A DNA stretch of 64,000 nt from Ignavibacteriales bacterium (GTDB lineage Bacteria; Bacteroidota; Ignavibacteria; Ignavibacteriales; SURF-24). How positions within the stretch are numbered: position 1 is the stretch's first letter; every line of letters begins with the position of its first letter. A program made the position numbers and the translations under genes. Positions 37,091 to 46,727 of this stretch are shown here, piece by piece. The notes under the pieces were generated by a model, which did no database searches, was not told the origin of the DNA, and saw only the letters and a program-made list of their open reading frames with translations. The stretch covers positions 1 through 64,000 of the forward strand of contig QZKB01000045.1 of NCBI GenBank assembly GCA_003599415.1, in the 5' to 3' direction.

Positions 37091-37762
37091 TTAGATTCCC
37101 AAACAATTATTAGTTTTATAAAAAACGGATGTAACATTGTTATGTGGTGTCACTGGAGATAATCCAATAAAATCAATTTTCTTAAAGCCGTTTTCAAATA
37201 AAATATCAATTCCTTCCTTATACTGTGGACGATCGGAATTATCAAAAATTAATACTCCATCATCACTAAGTGCAGAGATACTATTTCTAATACAATTAAC
37301 CCTGTCTCTTCCGTCTACTATTATTAAATTATATTTGTCGCCGGAAATCAATGCTTCTTTTGAATAATCACCGCCATCAACAAGTTCACAATAAACGACC
37401 TTAGAATTAATTGGAAGCTTAGTAGAGATATATTCAAACCAATTTTTATCATGCTCAACTGATTTAATTGTGCCAACTCGCTTTGCATACCACAATGTTG
37501 AATTACCACATCCAAATTCAAAAACATTAGAGGTTTTCTTTAGTCTTGGTTCAATAAACTTTATATATGGATACGTGCACCAGGGAATCGGATTACCTGC
37601 TTTATCAATAGCGGTTTTTGAATTATAACTTTTATACCAGCCGTCTTCAAGCAATCCACCGTTTATCATAAGCTGCACTGCACCACCAAGATTTATCTTT
37701 CTCAATATCAACCAGATAAAGTCTTTTATTTTTCTTGATATAGATTTTTTATTATCTGTCAT
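37091..37762 (-). CDS. SAM-methyltransferase-fold protein
   Basis: A 223-aa protein with a class I methyltransferase core. Motif I is VFEFGCGNSTLWYAKR (residues about 88-103), followed by KSVEHDKNWFEYIS and the strand LIIVDGRDRVNCIRNS. The N-terminus has a short amphipathic segment (IKDFIWLILRKINLGGAVQL) that could associate with membrane. It starts inside the flippase stop (ATGA overlap) and is followed by a GT4 gene. Substrate unknown, presumably a glycan or lipid carrier intermediate. Confidence 0.82.
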   Translation of the reverse strand: MTDNKKSISRKIKDFIWLILRKINLGGAVQLMINGGLLEDGWYKSYNSKTAIDKAGNPIPWCTYPYIKFIEPRLKKTSNVFEFGCGNSTLWYAKRVGTIKSVEHDKNWFEYISTKLPINSKVVYCELVDGGDYSKEALISGDKYNLIIVDGRDRVNCIRNSISALSDDGVLIFDNSDRPQYKEGIDILFENGFKKIDFIGLSPVTPHNNVTSVFYKTNNCLGI

Positions 37763-39270
37763 TTTTTATTTGGTCTTTTAATTTCTAGCTTAAGATTATT
37801 TTTCCAGTCACCTGGATTTTTCCATTTTTTGTAAAAGCCCTTAATACTTTGCAATTCAATCACATCATAAAATCCAAACACGAACAAAATCAGTGGGAAA
37901 GAAATTGAGATGACTAGTTTAATCATATACCTGATAATCAAAGAAGTATCATCTAAAGGAAGCGAGACTATATAAAGCAAAATTCCAAGCGAAAGAAGCA
38001 CGATTAGTTTAACGTTCTCAAAATCAATTTTATAAAATTTATTTGAGAAGTAATTAGTAATGAAATGTAATAAGACGAATGATATCAGCGTGCTGTAGGC
38101 TGCAGCCATCATTCCGAATATAGGGATCAGCCAGAAGTTTAATCCTATATTTAATAAACTAGCCAACGTAGTAGTGATTGCAACCTGCTTGGTGTTTCTT
38201 GTTAAAAACATTCCAAGCGATGCAACCCAGCGCATTCCAAAAAACACGTATGATAGAACAACAACCGGTACTACTTTATATGCATCCCAGTATGTTGGAT
38301 TTAATGCAAACAGTTTTATTATTTCTCTTGAAAAAACTGATAAAGCTAATCCCGCCCAAACCAAGACAAAAGTAAGGTAAGTCATTAGTTTTGAATAAAA
38401 TCTTTTGTCTCCTTCCGTACCGTAGACTTTATACGCGATGGGCATTAAAGCTAAGCCGAATGGCATAATGATAAACATATTAATTACACCGGCAACGCGG
38501 TAGCCTAAATCATATAAACCTACCGTTGCATAATTTGTGTATAATTTAAGAATATACCTGTCGCTTACATTAAGAAGCATCATTGCAAGCGAACCAAATA
38601 TCAAAGGAACACCGAACTTAATGGATAACGTTATAAACTTCTTCTCAAACCGGATACTCATTAGCTTAAACATTGAAGGAAGAAGCAAAATTGTATTTAC
38701 TCCTTCGGCAATGATATATGAATAAAGAACGCCGACAACACCTGTCTTTACAAATGCAACAAAGTAAACCGCAAGAATGATAGTAAGGAATAATTTGATG
38801 AGACTAATTACAGAATAAAAGACTGATCTTTCGTCTGCACGGATTTTATTCAGGAATAATGAATTAACTACTCTCAGAACAATAATGTAAATACTTAATC
38901 TCAGGTAATAATAAAACTCATCTGCCCGCTTAAAATATTTATAAACGAAAGGAACAAGTGCTTCTCCAAGAATGATAAATATCGCTCCGACAAAAACAGA
39001 AAAGATAAAGATTGTAAAGAACATAGTTTTCTTTTTGTCTTTATACTCATCTGAATTATTCAGCATAACAAGAGCCTGCCCCTGACCAAGATTCAGAAAC
39101 TCGACGGCAATCAGCAGAGTAGCATCAATAATACCAAGTACTCCAAAGTCAGAAATGGTTAGGTAGCTTGAGTACAAAGGCAGCAGCACCACTCCCATTG
39201 CTTTTGCTGCAACGGAACTTATGCTGTAAACAAGTGAATGTTTAGCAAAATATTTTAGGTTATCTAACAC
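37759..39270 (-). CDS. Wzx-type polysaccharide flippase (MOP superfamily)
   Basis: A 503-aa integral membrane protein with about 12-14 helices and the Wzx/RfbX N-terminus (LVYSISSVAAKAMGVVLLPL, ISDFGVLGIIDATLL). Such flippases move undecaprenyl-linked repeat units across the inner membrane. The start is GTG (39268-39270), because no nearby ATG gives the full first helix. A basic C-terminal tail follows the last helix. It is placed between the YfhO-like gene (44 bases upstream) and a methyltransferase (overlap), central to the polysaccharide operon. No Wzy polymerase is obvious nearby. Confidence 0.92.
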   Translation of the reverse strand: MLDNLKYFAKHSLVYSISSVAAKAMGVVLLPLYSSYLTISDFGVLGIIDATLLIAVEFLNLGQGQALVMLNNSDEYKDKKKTMFFTIFIFSVFVGAIFIILGEALVPFVYKYFKRADEFYYYLRLSIYIIVLRVVNSLFLNKIRADERSVFYSVISLIKLFLTIILAVYFVAFVKTGVVGVLYSYIIAEGVNTILLLPSMFKLMSIRFEKKFITLSIKFGVPLIFGSLAMMLLNVSDRYILKLYTNYATVGLYDLGYRVAGVINMFIIMPFGLALMPIAYKVYGTEGDKRFYSKLMTYLTFVLVWAGLALSVFSREIIKLFALNPTYWDAYKVVPVVVLSYVFFGMRWVASLGMFLTRNTKQVAITTTLASLLNIGLNFWLIPIFGMMAAAYSTLISFVLLHFITNYFSNKFYKIDFENVKLIVLLSLGILLYIVSLPLDDTSLIIRYMIKLVISISFPLILFVFGFYDVIELQSIKGFYKKWKNPGDWKNNLKLEIKRPNKK

Positions 39271-39314
39271 CAGTAACTTATTAATTTCTATTTACGATTC
39301 ATAATTTCAGTTTT

Positions 39315-41840
39315 CTACTCTGCTTTTTTCTTTCTCGTTTCCATAAAAATTCCAAGCGCCAATCCTATAACAACAAGTGCGCTAAATGTTAACGCAATAT
39401 ATTTGCTTATAAAGAAGCTTTTGGGTGCATAAATGAATTCAACTTTATGCTCCCCCTTAGGAACTATTACACCTCTGAAACCATGATTAACTCTGTAAAT
39501 CTCTGTTTCTTTTCCATCAACATATGCTTTCCATCCATTAGGGAAATAAGTATCACCAAGAAACATAAAATTATTTCCGCTTGCAAGAGCCTGAATTGTA
39601 ACATGCTCATCTTTATAATCAATTGATTTAACCGAAGCAGTACTGTCCGGAGCATCAACCTTAATATTTCCGTCTTCAATATATGCTACATCTTTAGGAT
39701 CAAACTGGTTTTCTTTAATTGCATTCAGTACTTCCAGCATCGGTTTGGTTTCTATCCTGTTCACAAAGTAAGCGCGTGGCAGTACATAATCATTCTTGTA
39801 CACCACGTTTCCCCTTGTGCTGTCTACAAAACTTAAACCCGGATTTGCATATGCCCTGTCGAAAATAACATATTTAACATTTAGCATTCTCAACAGAGTT
39901 TTGTTAAAAGGAACATTACCCAGTACATCAAGAATATCCTGATAAGCGCGCGGTTTAACGCCGGAGTAACCGTAAATATCCTGCATTAAAAAATAAGCAT
40001 GATAATTAGAGTTCTGACCGAGTGAGCCGATAGAGCCATCCTGCTTAAGATTAACAATACGGAAAGGTTCTTTGTCATTCTGCTTTTTAATAATTGAAAC
40101 ATAAGAGGGTTCGTTAAAAATCTTTTTAATATCGGAATACTCAATATATTCAGCGCCACGACTATCTATTCTCCAGAGATCAATCAGGGTAAGAACAATA
40201 ACACCCAGCACAAATACATTTTTGCTCAAACTTGATTTAATTGCCCCGACTGCCAGCCAGAAAGTAATTGCAGACAAAGCAAAGGCAAACATCACATCAC
40301 TTATAAACATTCCGGAAGCATGTTCTGATAATGCGCGAAGGTAATCTGCATTTTTACCGGAATCAATCATTCTTGCCGTAAACCAGTCTTTAATAACTCC
40401 GTTTAACACCAATGAAATTACGAACAATGCCGAAAAAACATATGCGGCATATTTAATTATATTTTCTGCGCGCAAATCTTTTTCCGTTTTTAGTGAAATA
40501 ATTTTCTGAAGACCAAAAGCAGCAAGCATTGGAATACTAAGCTGTACCAGGACTAAAATCATTGAAGGTACGCGGAATTTATCGAAGTATGGGAAATAGT
40601 AGAACATTAAATCAAACACCGGTGAAAATGTTCTGCCGAAAGAAATTAGCAAGGCAAGAACAGTTACTATTGTAAGGTATCTTACAAACCGGTTTTTCCA
40701 ACAGGTTATCATTCCAAACAAGGCAAGGAAGAAAACTATTACTCCCATATACATCGCAACATCAACAAACATCATCTGGCCGAAATATGTGTTAACCTTA
40801 TAGTCCTGATTATTTGTTAAAGGACCTTTATATGTTGAATTTCCAAATCCGTAATATGATGGAATAATAAAAGTCATTACCTCACCCGGAGAAAACGACC
40901 AGTTGGTTGCATACTCATAAAAATCTGATTCTGTTTTTTTAGAATCAGGGCTTTGCAATTCAACAAGACTTTTTGTTCCTCTTGTTGAATATGGAGTATA
41001 ATTCCAGATCTGTGTAAAGTTATCTGCCTGTATAAGCAATGCAATTGCAGCAGCTGCAATAAATATTCCTGCAGATTTTACCAATTGAATAGTAAGTGTT
41101 CTTTCTTTCTTAACAAGTGAACTTATAAAGAAATAAAGGAAATAAATTCCAACTGAAAGTAAAGTATAAAATATAATCTGAACGTGCCAGCCCTGAACAA
41201 ATATCTGCAAAGCAACAATTAATATTGCCACATCCAAAAGTTTAATCTTCGTTTGAAACCGTAGTAGGATAAGAAATATTAAAGGATACATGCATAGCGC
41301 AGTAAGCTTTGTAACATGCCCGATGAACAGAAAAACTATTAAGCCGGTAGAAAAAGTTGTTGCACTTGCCGCAAACAAACTTATCAGGTTATCCTTAACA
41401 AGATGCTTAACAAAAAAGAAACTTGTTATTGCAAGCAGCAGCAGGTAAAATGTCCACATCGTATATTCGTTTTCAAAAAAGCCGGTTAATGCAGAACGCA
41501 AAGTTGTAACACCAACATAAATAAGGTTAAACCATTTATAGCCTACAGAAATTGCATGTGCCGGCATTCCGCCGAATATATATGGATTCCAAAGTGTATA
41601 TCCGTCACGTTCCTGGTGAACATAATTAACCATGCTTTTACTCGTCACAATATCGGCAGAGTAAAATGTTTTACCGCCAAAATAAAGTGGAGAGAAGAAA
41701 ATCATTAACAGCAGCAGCAAAACTACAAGAGCTGCTGGCGCCTGGTATTTTGAAGGAATGATTTTGTCGATATCAAAATCACTTAAAAATGATTTCTGCT
41801 GTGGTCTTAAATTCCTTACTTGTTTTTTCTCTTTAGACAT
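39315..41840 (-). CDS. YfhO-family large membrane protein, GT-C-like
   Basis: An 841-aa membrane protein. A soluble N-terminus of 35 residues is followed by about 12 membrane helices to residue about 575. A periplasmic region with a Rossmann-less beta domain (DKEPFRIVNLKQDGSIGSLG, LPRAYFVN, FLGDTYFPNGWKAYVDGKE, VIVPKGEHKVEFIYAP) comes next, then a last helix near 815-833. This is the YfhO architecture, linked in Gram-positives to lipoteichoic-acid glycosylation and fold-related to GT-C transferases using polyprenyl-phosphate sugars. YNYTPYSTRG-type loops may bind substrate. It is likely to decorate or assemble glycan on the outer face of the inner membrane. Confidence 0.9.
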   Translation of the reverse strand: MSKEKKQVRNLRPQQKSFLSDFDIDKIIPSKYQAPAALVVLLLLLMIFFSPLYFGGKTFYSADIVTSKSMVNYVHQERDGYTLWNPYIFGGMPAHAISVGYKWFNLIYVGVTTLRSALTGFFENEYTMWTFYLLLLAITSFFFVKHLVKDNLISLFAASATTFSTGLIVFLFIGHVTKLTALCMYPLIFLILLRFQTKIKLLDVAILIVALQIFVQGWHVQIIFYTLLSVGIYFLYFFISSLVKKERTLTIQLVKSAGIFIAAAAIALLIQADNFTQIWNYTPYSTRGTKSLVELQSPDSKKTESDFYEYATNWSFSPGEVMTFIIPSYYGFGNSTYKGPLTNNQDYKVNTYFGQMMFVDVAMYMGVIVFFLALFGMITCWKNRFVRYLTIVTVLALLISFGRTFSPVFDLMFYYFPYFDKFRVPSMILVLVQLSIPMLAAFGLQKIISLKTEKDLRAENIIKYAAYVFSALFVISLVLNGVIKDWFTARMIDSGKNADYLRALSEHASGMFISDVMFAFALSAITFWLAVGAIKSSLSKNVFVLGVIVLTLIDLWRIDSRGAEYIEYSDIKKIFNEPSYVSIIKKQNDKEPFRIVNLKQDGSIGSLGQNSNYHAYFLMQDIYGYSGVKPRAYQDILDVLGNVPFNKTLLRMLNVKYVIFDRAYANPGLSFVDSTRGNVVYKNDYVLPRAYFVNRIETKPMLEVLNAIKENQFDPKDVAYIEDGNIKVDAPDSTASVKSIDYKDEHVTIQALASGNNFMFLGDTYFPNGWKAYVDGKETEIYRVNHGFRGVIVPKGEHKVEFIYAPKSFFISKYIALTFSALVVIGLALGIFMETRKKKAE

Positions 41841-41897
41841 TTTTTCTCCGGAACGATAAAATTAATTTATTTCAAATCTCTTCTATAAAGAAGAAAA

Positions 41898-42710
41898 TTA
41901 TATTTTCTTTGCGATAAAATTTATACCCGAACCAATTTTATTCTCACTCTTGTAATCAACCATCATCAACATAAATGTGAATGGAAAAGTAATGAGATAA
42001 TAAACCGGTAGTACCAACAATAATAGTCTGGATACATTAAGCATCTTCATCGGGTATTTAATTCCAAGCCGCCAGCTTTTATCTCCCCAGAATCCATACG
42101 TATACTTCGACTGATAAACCGAAAAACCTATCGGCTCTAGTTTACTTTTCAAATCTTCATATGAATAGCCGTCTCTTGCATGCTCACCAATAAAACTTTC
42201 ATCGTGCTCATCGTGTACATCGCTGCCACCATAAACTGACGGCGAGTTGATTAATAAGAATCCGCCCGGTTTAAGCGCTTTATAAAAATTGTTAAACACT
42301 TTAACATCTTCTTCAATATGTTCCATTACATCAATGCAGGTTATCAGATCAAATTTTTGCGAATGATCGATCAGTGTTAAATCTTCAACAGCAAATGCAA
42401 CATTCTTTTTATTTCGCGTAGCAAAGAATAATTCACAATCTTTAATCCAATCCTCTTTAACATCAACTGCCAAAATTTTGTTCGGGTTTAATTTTTCTGA
42501 CATGAAATAGGTATACTGCCCGTAACCTGTCCCTGCATCATAAATTGAAATTTCCTTATTGCCAAATTCCTTCCTCAGCTTTCTTAATTCTCTTCTAACA
42601 AACCAGGAACGCAGAAACATCAAATCAAGAATTTTATAAAAAAGAATTCGCAGGATTGGAAACCTGCGGATTACGTTTGCAAAAATATTTTTTACTGGAT
42701 CATAAAGCAT
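41898..42710 (-). CDS. class I SAM-dependent methyltransferase
   Basis: A 270-aa protein with a clear methyltransferase core: motif I IYDAGTGYGQYTYFMS (about residues 57-72), ILAVDVKEDWIKD, then motif IV LITCIDVMEHIEED and the post-core LKPGGFLLINSPSVYGG. A C-terminal hydrophobic segment (LLLVLPVYYLITFPFTFMLM) suggests membrane attachment, as in methyltransferases acting on lipid-linked glycans or quinone-like lipids. Its start codon directly follows the GT9 stop without a gap. Confidence 0.9.
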   Translation of the reverse strand: MLYDPVKNIFANVIRRFPILRILFYKILDLMFLRSWFVRRELRKLRKEFGNKEISIYDAGTGYGQYTYFMSEKLNPNKILAVDVKEDWIKDCELFFATRNKKNVAFAVEDLTLIDHSQKFDLITCIDVMEHIEEDVKVFNNFYKALKPGGFLLINSPSVYGGSDVHDEHDESFIGEHARDGYSYEDLKSKLEPIGFSVYQSKYTYGFWGDKSWRLGIKYPMKMLNVSRLLLLVLPVYYLITFPFTFMLMMVDYKSENKIGSGINFIAKKI

Positions 42711-43841
42711 TTATTTTAACGCTGCCACTTCTATTATTGACTGATTGATAGCATCATAAACCATTTCCGGAGAAATCATATCCATGCAACTTGGATTAAA
42801 ATCGCATTTCTGCTTATAGCAAACAAGGCAATCCATTTGTGGAATTATCTTGTGCACAAGCTCGTAATCTTCAATTTCATTAAATGAAGTTGGACCAAAC
42901 AGACAGACAATTCTTTTCTTTAGCGCAGTAGCTGCATGCAAAGCCATTGTATCGCCTGTAACAAGAATATCCGTCATATCAAGCAGAGACAAAAAATCCC
43001 TTGTAGAATTCCGGGTACCTGTATCAATTAAATCAGGATAATGATGCAGCAGAGTTTTGTTTCTTTCTTCCTCCTCAGGTCCGCCATATAAAAGAATACC
43101 TATTTCAGGATTCTGTTTCATCATTTTAATAAGATCTATATAACCATCCAGCCGCCACTTTTTATATTGCCACCGGCTACTGGCGCCGGTATTCAAACCA
43201 ACCAAAAATCTGTACCGACCAAGATTTTTCTCGCTGAAAAATTTATTCTTGAATTTAATCTCATCAAGGCTAAGGTAAAGTTGAATAGGACTTTTCCTGT
43301 ACTCAAGTCCTGCAATCTCATGAATTATCTGCTGGTATGTTTTTGTGTTTCTCTTTTTATACTGATCAAACGCACCCATCTCAAGCCATTCGTCTGCTTC
43401 CGGATTAAAGGAATAAATTTTACCGAATGAATTCATTCCAAATCCTTTTTTCTCTTTTGCCATTATAATGGAAGCAAGCGGAGCGCTTACGGGCGAAGCG
43501 TCAGGATGAATAAGTAAATCAAAATCTTCTACCATTAAACGATGAAGTGTTTCCGGATTTTCAAATATCAGCAGGTTATCTACAAGCTCGTTGTGAAAGA
43601 AAAAATCTCTTGAATTGTTTTTTGTAACCCAGGTAATATGACAATTTGGAAACTGATGCTTTAATGACGGCAGCAAAGAAGTTGTTCTTAAAACATCCCC
43701 CGGCGCATCTAGTTTGATTATAATTATTTTAAATCCAACCGGTGAATACTCACCGCAGTCATCGCACATTGTACCAGACTGTTTATTAAACCGGCATGGC
43801 CTGTCGCCCGGGAAATATCTGCAATCTGTTTTAAGAATCAT
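42711..43841 (-). CDS. GT9-family glycosyltransferase, heptosyltransferase-like, with N-terminal Cys cluster
   Basis: A 376-aa GT-B protein of the ADP-heptose:LPS heptosyltransferase family. The GT9 opening is IIIKLDAPGDVLRTTSLLPS (residues about 38-57), preceded by CRYFPGDRPC and then CDDC within residues 7-31, a likely zinc site. The C-domain has VGLNTGASSRWQYKKWRLDG and the nucleotide-binding TGDTMALHAATALKKRIVCL with FGPTSFNE. A late Cys group (MDCLVCYKQKCDFNPSCMDM) is usual in GT9. It shares a 4-base overlap with the GT4 gene upstream. Confidence 0.93.
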   Translation of the reverse strand: MILKTDCRYFPGDRPCRFNKQSGTMCDDCGEYSPVGFKIIIIKLDAPGDVLRTTSLLPSLKHQFPNCHITWVTKNNSRDFFFHNELVDNLLIFENPETLHRLMVEDFDLLIHPDASPVSAPLASIIMAKEKKGFGMNSFGKIYSFNPEADEWLEMGAFDQYKKRNTKTYQQIIHEIAGLEYRKSPIQLYLSLDEIKFKNKFFSEKNLGRYRFLVGLNTGASSRWQYKKWRLDGYIDLIKMMKQNPEIGILLYGGPEEEERNKTLLHHYPDLIDTGTRNSTRDFLSLLDMTDILVTGDTMALHAATALKKRIVCLFGPTSFNEIEDYELVHKIIPQMDCLVCYKQKCDFNPSCMDMISPEMVYDAINQSIIEVAALK

Positions 43842-44989
43842 TTTACTGTTTCCGAAATTATTTGTTCAAATATTCCGCTAATCTTATTAAATGAATTCTG
43901 CTGAGATGTTTTGGCTACATTATCTTTAAAATTTATTGTAAGAGCTAAGTTATAATATTTTCTTACTGCATCTGCAATTTTAACCGGCAGAGATTCATCA
44001 ACTACAACACCTGTTTTTCCATCTTCAACAGATTCCGTTAATCCACCAACTTTAGTAACAATAACAGGCTTGTTAAATCCGTATGCAATATTAAGTATCC
44101 CGCTTTGTGTAGCGCTTCTGTAAGGAAGAACAACCACATCACTTATGTTAAAGTATTTCCCAACTTCTTCGTTCGGAACATACTCATTAATAATCTGAAT
44201 ATTACTATTAAGTCCTAATCTGTTTATCTGATCTTTATAAATTTTCGGATCATCATAAAATTCACCAACGATAAGTAATTTATATTTTTTCTCTTCATCA
44301 ACCAACATTTTCATCGCTTCAATAAGAATACCCAGCCCTTTATATCTCCTTACATATCCAAAGAATAAAAGAATTTTATCTTCTTCCTTAAATCCAAGAT
44401 TAGTCTTAAGCGAATTATTCTGCTCATTATTTTCCGTTTTGTACCAGTCATAAACCGGCAGTTCGGACCTGTAAATCTTTTGCTTGTAATTATAACTATT
44501 TAAGCTTTTAACCACATCATCTGAAAGAGCCAGGAAAGAATATGCGTTGCACAATCCAATTTTTGTAAGCAACTTATCAGGTAAATTTCCTTCGTGCGAG
44601 ATTACATTTTCCGTTATGAAAAGAATCTTTCTTTTATACTTCGCTTTAATTAAAGTTGAAATTGTAAAATGGCAGAATGAGAAGAACGGGTGCCACCAAT
44701 CGAACACAACAAGATCAGCATCTTCTTTCTTAACTTTACGCGCAACACTTACCCAGTTAAAAGGGGAAATTGAATTCACAATCCTTTCACTCGGAATACT
44801 TTTAACTAATTTTATACTTTCATCATACTGGGTTTTACCGGGAAAAAGAAACGAAGGATAAAGAAGTTTATAATTAAAGATTTTCACCTCGAAATCATTC
44901 CTGAGAGCCTCAAAAAGACTTGAAACGAACAGCGAATTTCCACCCCTGTAAGGATAAGCCGGACCAATAATTATAATCTTTCTTTTAAT
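43838..44989 (-). CDS. GT4-family glycosyltransferase with probable ATT start
   Basis: A conventional start (GTG at 44887) would give 349 aa and miss the first Rossmann strand. The same frame is open upstream and encodes KRKIIIIGPAYPYRGGNSLF, the canonical glycine-rich acceptor loop of GT4 enzymes. No ATG, GTG or TTG lies in that stretch; the best-placed codon is ATT at 44987-44989 (383 aa), a rare initiation codon, or a mutated ATG. The rest is normal: LLFFGYVRRYKGLGILIEAM and VVLPYRSATQSGILNIAYGF donor-site motifs. It overlaps the GT9 gene by 4 bases. Confidence 0.8.
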   Translation of the reverse strand: MKRKIIIIGPAYPYRGGNSLFVSSLFEALRNDFEVKIFNYKLLYPSFLFPGKTQYDESIKLVKSIPSERIVNSISPFNWVSVARKVKKEDADLVVFDWWHPFFSFCHFTISTLIKAKYKRKILFITENVISHEGNLPDKLLTKIGLCNAYSFLALSDDVVKSLNSYNYKQKIYRSELPVYDWYKTENNEQNNSLKTNLGFKEEDKILLFFGYVRRYKGLGILIEAMKMLVDEEKKYKLLIVGEFYDDPKIYKDQINRLGLNSNIQIINEYVPNEEVGKYFNISDVVVLPYRSATQSGILNIAYGFNKPVIVTKVGGLTESVEDGKTGVVVDESLPVKIADAVRKYYNLALTINFKDNVAKTSQQNSFNKISGIFEQIISETVK

Positions 44990-45092
44990 TTTTGTAACTC
45001 TTTTAGTTGATAATAACGCCGTAAATATAGGAAAATCCAGCCAAAGATTTAACGTAATTTAGAATGGTGAGTGAATGTTAAAATGTGGTAAT

Positions 45093-45131
45093 CAAAAAAA
45101 TAAGCAGAATTATTATTATAACTCTGCTTAT
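45093..45131 (-). terminator. rho-independent terminator after the GT2 gene
   Basis: On the minus strand ATAAGCAGA and TCTGCTTAT form a perfect 9-bp stem (45131-45123 with 45108-45100) around an A/T-rich loop, followed by a run of seven T (45100-45094). It lies 25 bases after the GT2 stop, so the GT2 gene and the downstream operon are separate transcripts. Confidence 0.85.
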
Positions 45132-45155
45132 AAAATTCTACGTAAAAAATCCCGC

Positions 45156-46250
45156 TTAGTTTCTGTCTTTTATATCATATATTTTATCATCGTGTGCATT
45201 ATGCACCATCAATTCTCCAAGCAAACCTACTGAGAAGAACTGAACGCCGACAATAATTAATAAAATACCAAATAGCAGCAAGGGACGATTGCTTAATGAT
45301 TTTCCGGACAGCCATTCATACGAAAGATATCCGTTCACAATAAAACCAACAAGGAATGCAAGGGCACCAAGAAAACCAAAAAGGTGCATTGGTCTTTGTA
45401 CATAACGGGTTACAAACATTACGGTAAGCAAATCTATAAAGCCTTTAAAGAAACGTGATATGCCGAACTTTGTTTTTCCGTATCTGCGCGGATGATGCCT
45501 GACTACAATTTCAGAAATTCTGTATCCCTGCCAGCCTGCTAATACAGGCATGTATCTGTGCAATTCGCCATAGACACTTATATTCTTTACAACTTCACGG
45601 CGGTAAGCTTTTAATCCGCAATTAAAATCATGAATCTTTATTCCGCTCATCACCTTAGTAACAAAGTTAAAAAACTTAGATGACTGACGTTTAATAAACG
45701 GGTCAAATCTTTTCTTTTTCCAACCGGAAACAAGATCATAACCTTCTTCAAGTTTCATAATCAGGTTAGGAATTTCGTTCGGGTCATCCTGCAAGTCGGC
45801 ATCCATAGTAATTACGGCATCACCTGAAATATTTTTAAAGCCCATCTGAAGCGCAGCAGATTTGCCATAATTTTTTCTGAAGCTGATATACCGGAATTTC
45901 TGATCCTGTTTTACAATTTCCTTGATTATTTTAAGCGACCCGTCATTACTGCCGTCATCAACCAGCAAAACTTCATAATCACAGCTTAAACCACGCATAG
46001 CTTTTTTAATTTCAGATACCAGAGGCCTTAAGGATTCTTCTTCATTATAAAGCGGAACAACAATAGAAACTTTTTTAAATGAAGTCTTTTTTTGCGGGGA
46101 TTCTGAAGCCTGTTTATTTACATGTGGAAATTTTCTTCTGCGATACCGGTTATAGTAAAACTTCTTACGCCCTTCCTGTTTGTTGCCGCCTTTTCCCTGG
46201 GATTGATCCTGCCCTTCGGGATTTTGGTTTGTTATATTTTTTTCTTCCAA
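45156..46250 (-). CDS. GT2-family polyprenyl-phosphate-type glycosyltransferase
   Basis: A 364-aa protein. The first 60 residues are low-complexity (Gln/Gly/Lys, then YYNRYRRRKFP). The catalytic domain follows: KVSIVVPLYNEEESLRPLVS, VLLVDDGSNDGSL, the DxD motif TMDADLQDDPNE and the acceptor-base QxxRW-like area. Two C-terminal helices follow (LFGFLGALAFLVGFIVNGYL, LLFGILLIIVGVQFFSVG). This is the dolichol/undecaprenyl-phosphate glycosyltransferase (DPM1/ArnC-like) layout, giving lipid-linked sugars to GT-C enzymes such as YfhO-like proteins. It is a separate transcript with its own terminator, next to the polysaccharide operon. Confidence 0.92.
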   Translation of the reverse strand: MEEKNITNQNPEGQDQSQGKGGNKQEGRKKFYYNRYRRRKFPHVNKQASESPQKKTSFKKVSIVVPLYNEEESLRPLVSEIKKAMRGLSCDYEVLLVDDGSNDGSLKIIKEIVKQDQKFRYISFRKNYGKSAALQMGFKNISGDAVITMDADLQDDPNEIPNLIMKLEEGYDLVSGWKKKRFDPFIKRQSSKFFNFVTKVMSGIKIHDFNCGLKAYRREVVKNISVYGELHRYMPVLAGWQGYRISEIVVRHHPRRYGKTKFGISRFFKGFIDLLTVMFVTRYVQRPMHLFGFLGALAFLVGFIVNGYLSYEWLSGKSLSNRPLLLFGILLIIVGVQFFSVGLLGELMVHNAHDDKIYDIKDRN

Positions 46251-46385
46251 TTAAAATTCCATTTTTCACGCCCAAAAGTTAATTGATAATATTCCCAAAA
46301 TCAATTTCTTGTTAAATAAGTTTATTTTTGTAATTGACAATTAGTGGTTCATTCGATAGTTTTTAACCGTAAATGGAAAAGATAA

Positions 46386-46727
46386 ATGGGAAGAGTTGTA
46401 TACTGGACAATAATGAGAGCGGCTATTGTTATTCCTTCTCTCTGGTTTTTAATGTATTACTTTCAATTCAGGTATTGGTGGATAGTAGCTTTTGGCGCGA
46501 TTTACGGAATTATAATTCATCCCGCTATAATTCAATTTAGAAAATTTGAAAACGACAACAAGGAAATAGTTCAATCAACACTTTGTTCTTCCTGTAAACA
46601 TTTTGATAAAACTGCTGTCTTATGCTTAAAGTATGATGAGCACCCATCTTTGAACTTTCTTCCATGCGATGGTGTTGAATGGGAACCAATAAATAATTTT
46701 GACTATGAGGAAAAAGAATACAATTAA
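46386..46727 (+). CDS. small membrane protein with C-terminal Cys motif, unknown
   Basis: A 113-aa protein. Two hydrophobic segments occur near residues 8-25 (MRAAIVIPSLWFLMYYFQF) and 29-47 (YWWIVAFGAIYGIIIHPAI). A soluble tail follows with CSSCKHFDKTAVLCLKYDEH and LPCDG, a C-x2-C...C...C pattern that probably binds zinc. No family is recognised. The next gene's ATG lies 23 bases before its stop in another frame, so the two are translationally coupled. Confidence 0.78.
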   Translation: MGRVVYWTIMRAAIVIPSLWFLMYYFQFRYWWIVAFGAIYGIIIHPAIIQFRKFENDNKEIVQSTLCSSCKHFDKTAVLCLKYDEHPSLNFLPCDGVEWEPINNFDYEEKEYN

